Shown here: positions 23,177 to 32,216 of the stretch, piece by piece
Position numbering within the stretch: position 1 is the stretch's first letter
Layout: each line of letters begins with the position of its first letter
Source of the DNA: Neostapfia colusana
Taxonomy: Eukaryota > Streptophyta > Magnoliopsida > Poales > Poaceae
Assembly: GCA_030760725.1 (NCBI GenBank)
Contig: JASWHV010000010.1
Span: forward strand, 37,205,760-37,269,759
Length of the DNA stretch: 64,000 nt
Direction of reading: 5' to 3'
The notes under the pieces: model-generated
The model's input: only the letters and a program-made list of their open reading frames with translations
Databases searched by the model: none
Told to the model about the DNA's origin: nothing
Program-made: the position numbers and the translations under genes

Positions 23177-24135
23177 ATGGTGAGAGGAAACGCCGGCCGT
23201 CAAGGGAGGAACGTACGTGGCAACCAAGAGGATGACCACGTTGAGGTTCTTGATAATGACAACCCCGAAGCTGGTGCAAACAATCTGGAATGGTTGATGG
23301 CTATGCAGAATCAGCATATGCAAACCATGATCCAAACATTGGGTCAGCTGCAAGCCAACAACAACAATCTCGTTCCTGCACCACCACCACCACCACCACT
23401 GCCACCACCACCAGCTCACAACCGACTGGGAGAGTTCATGAGGACTCGACCGCCCACTTTTGCTCAAGCTAATGACCGCATGGAGGCTGACGATTGGTTG
23501 AAATCCATGGAGAAGAAGCTTTCCATAGCTCAGTGCAATGACCGAGGGAAGGTTCTCTTCGCGTCACACCAACTCATAGGAGCAGCCGCTGACTGGTGGG
23601 ATGCCCTTTGCAATGCTCATGACAACCCGGAGACCATTACTTCGACTGAGTTCAAGGAGAGTTTCCGCTCTCATTACATCCCTACTGGAGTAATGATCCT
23701 AAAGAGGCAAGAGTTTGAAGGTCTCCGCCAAGGACAAAAGAGCGTGAATGACTACCTTAACAAGTTCACGCAACTGTCACGGTATTGCCCCTGAAGATGT
23801 CAACTCGGACCAATAGAAGCAGTACTTGTTCATGAGAGGGTTGAACAATGAGATCCAGGTTCAGCTCCTCAATAATGACTATGCGAACTTCCAGAAGCTG
23901 GTTGACAAAGCCATAGTGGTCGAGAGCAAGATCCGAGAGATAGAGCAAGAGGGCAAAAGAAAGATGCCATACTAGCCACAAGGGAGCAATGTACGCCCTC
24001 GGTACATGCCCTAGCTGCACCGCAGTATGGCTCGTCCGCTCCTGCTTTTCGCCCTAATCAACCACCACAACAACGTCCTGCCATGCAAACAACTCGTGTG
24101 CCTTTGCTTCCTGCGCCCCGTCCAAACATGGGCGC
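23177..24135 (+). pseudogene. gag pseudogene of chromovirus F (truncated)
   Basis: Starts at the ATG at 23177, right after CTCTCTCACAG. The first 203 codons are open and hold a Pro-rich N-terminal segment and the retrotransposon gag core (motifs EADDWLKSMEKKL and AADWWDALCNAH). One extra base near 23785 shifts the frame; further stops follow near 23812 (TAG) and 23973. The sequence ends before the CCHC knuckle, where Tat element B2's LTR begins. Better preserved than the gag of A, which has an early stop at 9024. Confidence 0.85.
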
Positions 24136-24445
24136 TGTCGAAGCGTCTGCGGTCGACACTTCCCCTGGGCCTGCTCTGGGTAGCCCGCGAAGGTTCTTTT
24201 TCGGAAAGGCTAATCCCCCTGCGTGGGTCTTGCTAGTCTGGACGAAGGAAAGAGATGAACACAAGGGTTTTTTACGTTGTTCAGGCCGCCGGAGCATAAT
24301 ACCCTACGTCCATGGTGAGCAGAGGTGCTCGTTGTATTGCTTGGGGCTTAGAACCGAAGTTCTAAGCTTGGGGATGAACTGAGTGCTAGAATGTCTACTG
24401 CAAGGTGGCATGCTGCCGAACCCTTTGCAACGTTGCCTGCCAGAG

Positions 24446-24455
24446 CCTTTTATAG
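24446..24455 (-). promoter_or_regulatory. TATA box of the Tat LTR
   Basis: CTATAAAAGG on the minus strand, conserved at the matching positions of the other Tat LTRs (near 20311 and 30871 minus; near 19650 plus). Likely core promoter of the Tat element. Confidence 0.6.
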
Positions 24456-24888
24456 TCCAAGGCTCGGGCGGCTTACAAAGGTGGGCCCCGGGACCCGATA
24501 GGTGGTCCCGGGGAGATCTCTACCAACTACTGTATCTGCAATAACGCCGGCAGTTGTCCTTGGCGAGGGCTTCTGCGCCTCTGGCCTGCCGCCCTGCCCA
24601 TGCCGCAAGCTAGGCGTAGTGGTTGATGATGGCAGGGGCGGCAGGGGATGTCTTGTCGCTGCGTTTATTGGTGTACAGCACCTGACATTGCCTACCTGTC
24701 TTCACTGTCATGCGACTGGGCGCAACGCCTCCTGGCAGTGGCGTGCTCCGCGTCTCCGCGTCTTGGGAAGGCGCGGGTCTTCAATACCGCGCCTTGGGAA
24801 GGCGCGGGTCTTGAATACCTTGTACGAACAGGGCATGGTGCGGCTTTACTCCTGCTGCCCACCTCGTTGGGTAGACAGCGCTGCTTTG

Positions 24889-25255
24889 CTGCCACGTGGC
24901 GGGCCCAGATCTCTCCTCTGAGTTGAGGGAGGTCCGGCCCCGCTGGACACGTGGAGCCTTCGGAGCTCTCCCCGCGGAGGTGGGAGGTCCGGCTCTGCTG
25001 GCCACGTGGCGGGCCCGGAGCTCTCCTCTGAGGAGAGGGAGGTCCGGCCCCACTGGACACGTGGAGCCTTTGGAGCTCTCCCCGCGGAGGGGGGAGGTCC
25101 GGCTCTGCTGGCCACAAGGCGGGCCTGGAGCTCTCCTCTGAGGAGAGGAAGATCCAGCCCCACTGGGCACGTGGATCCTTCGGAGCTCTCCCTGCGGAGA
25201 GGGGAGGTCTGGCTTGGGTGCCATTGGAGTTCACCCCTGCAGAGGGGGCGAAGTC
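24889..25255. repeat. G-box minisatellite in the B2 LTR
   Basis: Alternating units of about 54-58 bp: GCCACGTGGCGGGCCCGGAG with CTCTCCTCTGAGGAGAG, then GGACACGTGGAGCCTTCGGAG with CTCTCCCCGCGGAGG. Among the least decayed arrays; CACGTG near 24893, 24949, 25003, 25060 and 25170. Confidence 0.87.
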
Positions 25256-25309
25256 CTTAGATGATTTTCCCCTGTGCGAGGGGGTACCCCATATTGAGGG
25301 TACCGACAA

Positions 25310-25335
25310 TGGCCCCGGTCCCATCTTGGGGGAGA
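25310..25335 (-). other. Polypurine-like tract of Tat element B2
   Basis: On the minus strand a purine-rich run (AAGATGGGACCGGGG) lies directly before the LTR start TGTCGG. Equivalent tracts precede the B1 and B3 LTRs. Confidence 0.55.
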
Positions 25336-25700
25336 TAACGAGCCCGAGGTGGGGCCTCCATGTCTTCTACCCCGCGCACCTTCTCGGGGACTCCCTTTGA
25401 CCGTTGCTGGAGCACGAACGGTCGTGGAATCATGGGGGCGTGAGCCCTGCTTGATGGCTGCTTTTACTGCGACGGTTCCCAAGGCTGCCACTACTGCCAC
25501 TGCTGCACGTCGCAGCGCACGTCGTAGCGCCTTGCCAGGAACCGCTAGGTTCTCCGCCTGTGGGGCTGACTGCCCGGTCCACCGCTTCTGCAGGTCGGCT
25601 AGGGCCCACTTGTCATGGACTCTGGGGCTTGGACATTGGGCGTCTGCCCCGAGCGGCGCATACGAAGCGTTTCGAATCGCTTTGAATCACTTTTGGGAAG

Positions 25701-25709
25701 TTTAAAAGG
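25701..25709 (+). promoter_or_regulatory. TATA-like box of the antisense gene (B2)
   Basis: TTTAAAAGG, about 115 bp before the ATG at 25822. The same sequence, with the same neighbours GGGAAG and GGGATCT, occurs in B3 at 32133. Its conservation beside the antisense gene suggests a private promoter. Confidence 0.45.
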
Positions 25710-25821
25710 GGATCTCATCTGCATCGCAGGCTTCCCTTTGCAAACTTCCATGCACCCAAGCCTTCTTCATCTCCCAAGCTCTTGTGCCGTCGTCTCCCAA
25801 GCACTTGCGCCTTCGTCGCCA

Positions 25822-28800
25822 ATGGCTTCCTGCCTGCCTCCGCCGCGCATCGCCCGAATGAAAGACCTTGGGCCGATGCGCAAGCTGCTGGGGTGGCATT
25901 CGGAGGAGTAGCGGCGCTGTCTCCAGCGAGGATCTCTCCGCCTGCGTCTAGAGGCGGCGGAGATCGTCTTCTTTACGGCCTACGGCTTGGCGGGGTTCGT
26001 CCCGCCAATCTCATCCTTCTTCGTGACGCTGCTGGAGACGTACGGTCTCCAGCTTCATCACCTCTCCCCCAACTCCTTCGCAATGGCCGCCGTCTTTATT
26101 CAGTTCTGCGAGATGTTCGTGGGAGTACGAGCTTCGGTGACGCTCTCCCGCCACTTCTTCGTGATGCGGACGACCGGGCGCGGATCGAAGAACCAGTTGG
26201 GTGCCTACTACTTCCATCATCGCTGCAAGGGCCCGAAGGTCTCTGGGTACTTTCTGCCCTTAAGTGCGGTGAGGTGGAAGGCTGAAGGGACAACTGGGTG
26301 ATCATGAAGACTGATGAGCACGATCGCCTCCAGTTGCCGACCGACGCTCCAACCACCGAGCGTAGCTTCTGGGAGGAGAGCCTTGTGCTGGAGCCCGAAT
26401 ATGCGCCAGTCTTGGAGGGATCCGGTTCCTGGCGGAGCAGGGACTGACGTCCCTGATGGTGCTTGAAAGCTTCTTGTCGCGGCGTCTTGCGCCATTGCAA
26501 CAGCGCAACCGCCTGGCATGTTACTACTCCGGCATCCACGACTGCACCAGGCTGGAGAAGGGCCCGGACTCAGTCCCTTTTGAGGAAGTGCTGAGGGGGA
26601 TGTTGATGAGCGTCAGCGGCGACCTCCTCGACGACGACTACCTCACGGTCCCAGCTTCCTGCCTCCCCCTCTACATGGAGTCGTTACGGAGGGCGAAGCT
26701 GCTGTGGGAGCTGCTGACACTGGACGATATCGGCATCGCCGTTCGTCAGGTCGGAGATGCCTTCCGGGGAATCTTGATCCCCGGGGTTGAGCGCTCCGGA
26801 GCGGAGCGCGGGGCATCGGCCGATGCCCAACCCACGCCGAAGGTCGACGGAGCTCGGACTGTCGACAAGGGGAAGGGCAAGGAGTCGGCTTCCGTCTAGC
26901 CGGAGAAGAAGCGCGCCTGGTCCCCCCCGAGGGCGTCGGTTGTGCCAAGCCAGGGGACCGGAGCACCTCTGCGCCCTCCTTAGGGGGCATCAGTTCATCG
27001 GGCAGTGACCCCAAGAGGCCTCGGGTCTTCCGCGCCGACGGGACTCCTCTCGGACAGCGGCATTCCGAGGTGCCCCGGGCGTCCCACCCTCCCTCCACGG
27101 GTGGTGGAGCTCCACAGGCGCCCCGGTCGACGAGCGTCCCGGCTGTAGGCTCGGCAGGCGGTGGCGCCGGAGGGAGCAGCACCAGGATTCATCCGTGGAC
27201 GCAAGCGCCCCGGGCTTCAGGGGCTGGATCGGCGAGCGGAGCCAGGAGCACTCCTGGCGGGAGCCCTGTTGCTCCATCTCCCAGGGGGACTATGTATGCA
27301 TCCCCTGTTTCGCCGGTCCGGGTGCCTTCAGTGCAGGCCCCGGCGGCGACGGCTGGCTCCGGCGGTTCTGCCCCGGCTCAGAAGCCAGGGCTCCATGCCC
27401 GCTGGAGTGTTCGAGTTCCTCGGTAAGTTCGCACTCACTCGGTATCGATACTTGTGTATTTCTTTTCCTCTTGTCTTGAGGGGTCCCCGTGCTTGCAGGG
27501 ACTCATCAGCTGCCGGGAATGCGTCTGTTCCCCGGCCACCTTCAGCTAGCGGAGATCCTGCGCCGCAGCATCCGGAGGCTGCAGAGGCTTCACTGGCCCC
27601 CGAGCCGGTGCAGGCGCCTCCTCCTTCTATGCTGGCAGAATCGGATACTATGGAGGCGGCAGCGCCTATCCATCCTCCTTCGCCAGCTCGGGAGCTGGCG
27701 GCTGTCGAGGATTCGGCGGAGCTGGCTGGTGGCATCCAGCCCTCGGGTGTTGGAGCGGGAGGAGCGGATGCAGGCCCTCCGGCGGGTGGCAAGCAGGGTC
27801 ACGTCGGGAGCGCCCCTGCTTCGACGCCGGCTTCTCCAGATCGGCGCATCATCCCGGTCGCCGAGATGCCGGCATCAACTCCGCCGGACGACGACATCAT
27901 GGAGGAGGTCTCCGGCGCGCCTCCGGTTTCTGCCGCTCCTCTGCCATTGTCAGAGGCAATGGAGCTTGCCCAGTCGAGCGTCCTGCAGGTCCAGGCTGCC
28001 CTGGAGAGCGAGCTGGAGGTGCTGGCGGACGGGAGGGACCGCCTCCGCAGCTGGGGGCGGCTCCTGAAGCTGCGGACCTGGGAAGTCGAGGAGGAGCTTG
28101 ACGCGAAGCAGGCGAGGCATGATGCCGAGGAGGCGCTCCTCGACATCTAGAGGAGGGTCGTCGACCGCTTGGTCTCCGAGACCCGGCAAATCTTGCAGGA
28201 GACTCGCGAGGCAAACGCCAGTGTCCAGGCCCGCGCCGATGACAACGAGGAGCTGCGGCTTCAGCTGGCGCGCCGCGAGTGTGCCGTCGCGGACCGGGAA
28301 CGCGCCGTGGCGACCAAGGAGAAGAAGGTCACCGAGAAGCTGGAGGCCGGTGAGGGCGACATGAAGGCCCGGGCCGGAGAGCTGGAGCTTCGGGAGGCAG
28401 CTCTGGCCGAGAGGGAGGAGCAGGCCTCTCGGGAGCGTCAGGCGGCACTGGACCAAGAGCTGGCGGCCGACTTTCGGGCGTCGGAGCTGGAGCGGCTTAC
28501 CCGGGACCTTGAGCTCCGGGAGAACTCCTTGGGGGCCAAGGAGAAAAGATTCACCGAGGAAGGACCCAGCGCCCTGCTGAAGGCTCGCCAGGAGGTGGAG
28601 AATCTCCAGGCTTCACGGTCCGTCGAGGCCCGAGCGGTCTGGAGCTTTGTTGGCCAGGCGGGATCCGCCCTAGTACCCCTTGGCTTCAGCCCCGTGAGGA
28701 CGGGGGGCTTCGGCACAAGAGGTGGCCGATGTGCTTCCGACACTAGAGTCCATCGGCGCCAAGCTGGATAGGCTCGAGGCTGCAATCGCCGACGAGCTCG

Positions 28801-28996
28801 AGACGGAGGGTCGAAGCTTGGCGAAGGAGGTCGCCACGCACGTGCTGGCATGCTTCCGGAGTTGGGATCCCTCCCTATCTCTAGAGCCGGTGAGGCAGGG
28901 CCCCGTCATCGAGGGGGAGGAAGCTGCCAGGGCCGGAGTCGGGGACGTGGCCGCCCTCGTAGCATCTAGGTTCCAGCAGGAGTCCTGGGAATCCTA
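25822..28996 (+). pseudogene. Antisense gene of Tat element B2: PF04195-type domain plus coiled coil, one intron
   Basis: Lies on + while B2 itself is on -. Parts in order: ATG at 25822; a domain of about 200 residues (25980-26400; motifs PPISSFFVTLLETYGLQLHH and NSFAMAAVF) that I recognise as the PF04195 family; a second conserved block around 26456-26780 (LDDIGIAVRQVGDAF); a Lys/Pro/Ser-rich linker; an intron at 27423-27498 (GTAAGT...TTGCAG, 76 bp); a Pro/Ala-rich second part; and a coiled coil rich in Glu, Arg and Ala (28000-28560) ending with ESIGAKLDRLEA and a stop at 28996. Joining at the intron keeps the reading frame. Breaks: stop at 25909, frameshifts near 26290 and 26410, stop at 26897, stop at 28148, frameshift near 28705. 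The known function of such genes is unclear. Confidence 0.8.
27423..27498 (+). other. Putative intron of the antisense gene (B2)
   Basis: Donor CTCG/GTAAGTTC, a T-rich tract (TTTCTTTTCCTCTTG) and acceptor CTTGCAG/GGACTC. The intron contains an in-frame stop (TAA in the donor), and skipping it joins the frame ending WSVRVP to the frame starting DSSAAG. Matching introns sit at 33823-33901 (B3) and 18012-18086 (B1, minus). Confidence 0.7.
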
Positions 28997-29239
28997 GGCG
29001 CCCGCCCTTTGGCCGAAGGGCTTGTATCTTTTGTGTTTGCTTTTTGAGTCTGTAGTCCAGCTCTTGGAGCTTTGATGAATGAACAGACTTTTGTATTTGT
29101 GTGTCTTGTGCTTTTAACTTGTTCTTGGTTTGCCCTGTCCAAGTCCTTAGCTCCGCAAGGGCTTTGGGTGGTCTCTACCAATCTTGAAGCATGCACAGAC
29201 ACCTTCCTCGGGTCCTTGCTAACATAAGAACCCAAGGGG
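28997..29239 (+). other. 3' flank of the antisense gene in B2
   Basis: No gene. This text follows the stop of the antisense gene and recurs at 47820-48030 (D), 51240-51490 (E) and, reversed, 5104-5300 and 425-477 (B1). It contains a T-rich stretch (TTTTGTGTTTGC), GATGAATGAAC and TTTTGTATTTGTGTG, which resemble a plant polyadenylation region. Confidence 0.5.
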
Positions 29240-29625
29240 TCTTCGGAGCTCGCCCCGTAAGGACGGGGGGAGGTCCGGCTCTACTGTCCACGTGACGGGC
29301 CAGGAGCTCTCCTCTGAGGAGATGGAAGGCCCGATCCCGCTGGACATGTGGAGCCTTCGGAGCTCGCCCCTGTGGAGGGGGCGAGGTCAGGTTCTGCCGG
29401 CCACGTGGCAGGCCCGGAGCTATCCTCTGAGGAGAGGGGAGCTCCAGCCACTCCGGACACGTGGGGCCTTCAGAGCCCGCCCCTGCGGAGGGGGCGGGCT
29501 CCGGCTCTGCCGGCCACGTGGCGGGCCTGGAGCTATCCTCTGAGGAGAGGGGAGCTCCAGCCCCTCCGTACACGTGGGGCCTTCGGAGCCCACCCCTGCG
29601 GAGGGGGCGGGGTCTGGCTCTTCAG
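29240..29625. repeat. G-box minisatellite in the 3' region of B2 (outside the LTR)
   Basis: Seven units with the box at about 29290, 29345 (decayed, GGACATGTGG), 29401, 29457, 29514 and 29571. The array sits between pol and the antisense gene, so the Tat elements carry the satellite both in the LTR and internally. The order of half-units is the same as in the LTR. Confidence 0.86.
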
Positions 29626-30563
29626 GTCTTGAGTTGGAGTAGTCGGGAGCTCCGGTCGTTCCTTGTGCGGTCCCCGTAGTGGCCCCCTGGTAGATGTGGC
29701 CAATGGTTTGGGCACACCTACCATATTCCTGCGGGGGAGCTGAGGTCGGGAGGTCCTGCACACAAGTAGGGGAGCAGTAATTCTCCTCGGGGGCTCTCCC
29801 TTCCCTGTCTCTTAGTCTTATTTGGCTTATGGTCCTGGACCGGTATATACGGGGCTTCGGCAATTCAGTGTGCCCGGCACCAGAGGTCCGGCTCCCTGCG
29901 AGGTCAGGGTACGACCATCCGGCCCCTAGTACTGGACCGTAACGCTGGGGAGGCAGAGTGCACACGCTTTGGGTACGGGAGAAGGCAAAGCAGGCTGTAC
30001 TCTCCTGGACCTCCGAAGGGCAGAGTGCGCACGCTTTGGGTACGAAACCAGGCAAAGCAGGCTACATACCCTGGACCCCCCATGCACAGCGCAAGTTTTT
30101 CCTGGAGTTGACCAACTGGCACCGCAACACCTGACTGGGGGAGGTCCGAGAGGCCCCCTGGCCATCAGCAGGTACCTCAAGCGCGACCTCCTTCAGTCAG
30201 GATAGCAAATGCCGACTAGGGATGAGAGTGGGAAGGAGAGCTAAGTGTACGATGAACATCACTATGTTTGATATGGAGGCGTGATCATAAAAATTAATGC
30301 GTAATTTAAATGGACACATAAGGAAGAGCGTGGTAGGACAGGGTTCTTTCTATATAAATACCCATAGGAGGAAGACAGGCTATACATGGAGGCAACGACC
30401 CGCCCCATTATGAAGGGAAGCAAGATCCTACGCGCTTAGGGTCAGAACCAGGCCAAGATGGACATAGTCCTGGACCGTCCCCTGGGGCTTAGTTGCTCCG
30501 AGCGCTGTTCCTGGACTCTATGGGAGCTATTACAGAAAGAAAAAGACCTGTCCTACTACTGCT
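29626..30563 (-). other. 3' untranslated region after pol in B2
   Basis: No gene seen. Recurs at 48401-49320 (D) and 51740-52680 (E), with shared landmarks such as the CGCTTTGGGTACG repeats (29963 and 30032) and GTTCCTGGACTCTATGGGA (30506). The short ORFs differ among the copies and are not conserved. Confidence 0.6.
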
Positions 30564-30602
30564 CTAGGGATAGAACTTACGGAGGTGTTCTATGTTCCAA
30601 GG
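30564..30602 (-). pseudogene. Pol C-terminal remnant of B2
   Basis: Minus strand, the last 12 codons of Tat pol (WNIEHLRKFYP then a stop at 30564-30566). The rest of pol is cut off at 30602/30603 by the exact end of a Tat LTR. The same text is continuous with integrase in D (49336 onward) and, diverged, in E (about 52680). This indicates that B3/D inserted in the end of B2's pol. Confidence 0.75.
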
Positions 30603-31749
30603 TGTCGAAGTGTAGCTGTCGAAACTTCCCCTGGGCCTGCACTGGGCAGCCCACGGAGGTTCTTTTTTGGAGGGGCTAGTCACTCACGGAGAGCTTGAGC
30701 GTTAGTGACGAAGGAAGGAGAAGGTTGACACAGAGATTTTTTATGTGGTTCATGCCGCTGGAGCGTAAAACCCTACGTCCACGGTGAGCAGAGGTGCTCA
30801 TTGTATTGCCTGATTGTTGAGCGTGTGAGTGTGCAAAAAGCCGAACCCTTTGTAACGTTGCCTACCCGAGCATTTTATAGTCCAAGGCTCGGGCGGCTTA
30901 CAAAGTGGGCCCGGAACCCGACAGGTGGTCCCGGGGAGATTGCCTGCCGTCTACTGTATCCTGCAGTTACACCGGTAGTTGTCTCTGGCGAGGGCTTCTG
31001 AGTCTTCGTCTTGCCGCCTTGCCCACGCCCCAAGCTAGGCGTAGTGCTTGATGACGGCAGGGGCGGCAGGGGATGTCTTGTCACTGTGTTTATTGGTGTA
31101 GAGCTTTCACTGCGATGCGACTGGGCGCAACGGCACCTGACAGCGGCGTGCTCCGCGTCTCCGCACCCTGAGAAGGCGTGGGGCTTGAATACCGTGTACG
31201 GGCAAGTTATGGCATGTCTTTACTCTTGCTACCTACCGCAAGGGGGCAGGTAGCACTGTTCTGCTGGCCACGCAGCGGGCCCGGAGCTCTCCTCTGAGGA
31301 GAGGGAGGTCCGGCCCCGCTGGACACGTGGAGCCTTCGGAGCTCTCCCCGCGGAGGGGGGAGATCCGGCTCTGCTGGCCACGTGGTGGGCACGGAGCTCT
31401 CCTCTGAGGAGAGGGATGTCCGGCCCCGCTGGACACGTGGAGCCTTCGGAGCTCTCGCTGCGGAGAAGGGAGGTCCAGCTCTGCCGGCCATGTGGCATGC
31501 CCGGAGCTCTCCTCTGAGGAGAGGGAGGTCCAGCCCTGCTGGACACGTGGAGCCTTCGGAGCTCTCCCTGCGGAGAAGAGAGGTCCGGCTCTGCCGGCCA
31601 TATGGCAGGCCCGGAGCTCTCCTCTAAGGAGAGAGAGGTCCGGCCCCGTGGGACACGTGGGGCTTTCAGAGTTTGCCCTTTCGGGAGGGGCAAAGTCCTT
31701 AGGCGATTTCCCCTGTACGTGGGGGTACCACATATTTAGGGTACCGATA
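30603..31749 (-). repeat. 3' LTR of Tat element B3/D
   Basis: 1147 bp, minus strand. Starts at TATCGGTACCC (consensus TGTCGG) and ends ACTTCGACA at 30603. Contains the TATA-type box (reverse complement near 30871-30880) and a G-box array (31260-31700). The internal polypurine side at 31750 continues into the antisense gene region of B3, which makes this B3's 3' LTR. The flanking 5 bp in B2 are CAAGG (30598-30602); the partner is not in the window. Confidence 0.85.
31260..31700. repeat. G-box minisatellite in the B3 LTR
   Basis: Eight half-units of about 55 bp. Perfect GGACACGTGGAGCCTTCGGAG halves near 31322, 31432 and 31543 alternate with GGCCACGTGGTGGG or decayed GGCCATGTGGCA and GGCCATATGGCA forms (31377, 31487, 31597). 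Confidence 0.87.
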
Positions 31750-32216
31750 GTGGCCCCCGTGCCCATCTCGGGGGAGATAGCGAGCCTGAGGTGGGTCCCC
31801 CATCTCTTCTACTTCGTGCACCTTCTCGAAGATCCGTTTTGATCGTTGCTGGAGCACGAACAGTCGTGGGGTCGTGGGGGCGTGAGCCCTGCTTGATGGC
31901 TGCTTTTACTGCGGTGGTTCCCAAGGCTGCCACTACTGCACGTCGCAGCGCACGTTGCAGCGTCTTGTCAGGAACTGCCGGGTTCTCCGCCCGGGGACTG
32001 ACAACCCGGTCCACCGCTTCTGTCGGATGGCCTGGGCCTGCTTGTCATGGACTCCAGGGCTTGGAGCTGAAGCGGTTATCCCAAGCAGCTTGTTCGAAGA
32101 GTTTCAAATTGCTTTGAATCGAGTATGGGAAGTTTAAAAGGGGATCTTATCAGCATCGCAGGCTTCCCTCCCTTTGCACTTCCCTACACCTGAGCCCTCC
32201 TTGTTTCTTCGAGCTC
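31750..32216 (+). other. Region between the B3 3' LTR and its antisense gene
   Basis: No gene. A purine-rich tract on the minus strand (about 31751-31775) borders the LTR. A TATA-like TTTAAAAGG at 32133 matches that of B2 at 25701. The sequence parallels B2 25310-25820. Confidence 0.55.
32133..32141 (+). promoter_or_regulatory. TATA-like box of the antisense gene (B3)
   Basis: TTTAAAAGG in the context GGGAAG...GGGATCT, same as B2. It lies about 100 bp upstream of the coding part. Confidence 0.45.

Larger units (their letters stand above)
21072..24135 (+). mobile_element. Chromovirus F, fragment (relative of A)
   Basis: A piece of a second A-family element in + orientation. It enters in the middle of the 5' LTR (matching A from about 6766), passes the LTR end (about 22682), PBS repeats and most of gag, and stops at a point matching A near 9855. 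Both ends are exact Tat LTR termini (21071 and 24136), so F is the host into which Tat elements G and B2 inserted. The missing parts, about the first 1.4 kb of LTR and all of pol, are not found nearby. Confidence 0.85.
24136..25308 (-). repeat. 3' LTR of Tat element B2
   Basis: 1173 bp on the minus strand, TGTCGGTACC...GCTTCGACA. Features in + coordinates: TATA box CTATAAAAGG (reverse complement at 24446-24455), duplicated AAGGCGCGGGTCTT motifs near 24768-24812, G-box array 24889-25255. Its outer end at 24136 abuts the gag of chromovirus F (5-bp flank GGCGC). Confidence 0.88.

Noticed and set aside
30603..31749. This LTR as the 5' LTR of B2, giving a tandem LTR-internal-LTR-internal array
   Set aside because: No Tat PBS follows it on the B2 side; instead the last pol codons follow directly. 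Insertion of B3/D into B2's pol explains this better, although unequal recombination is not excluded.
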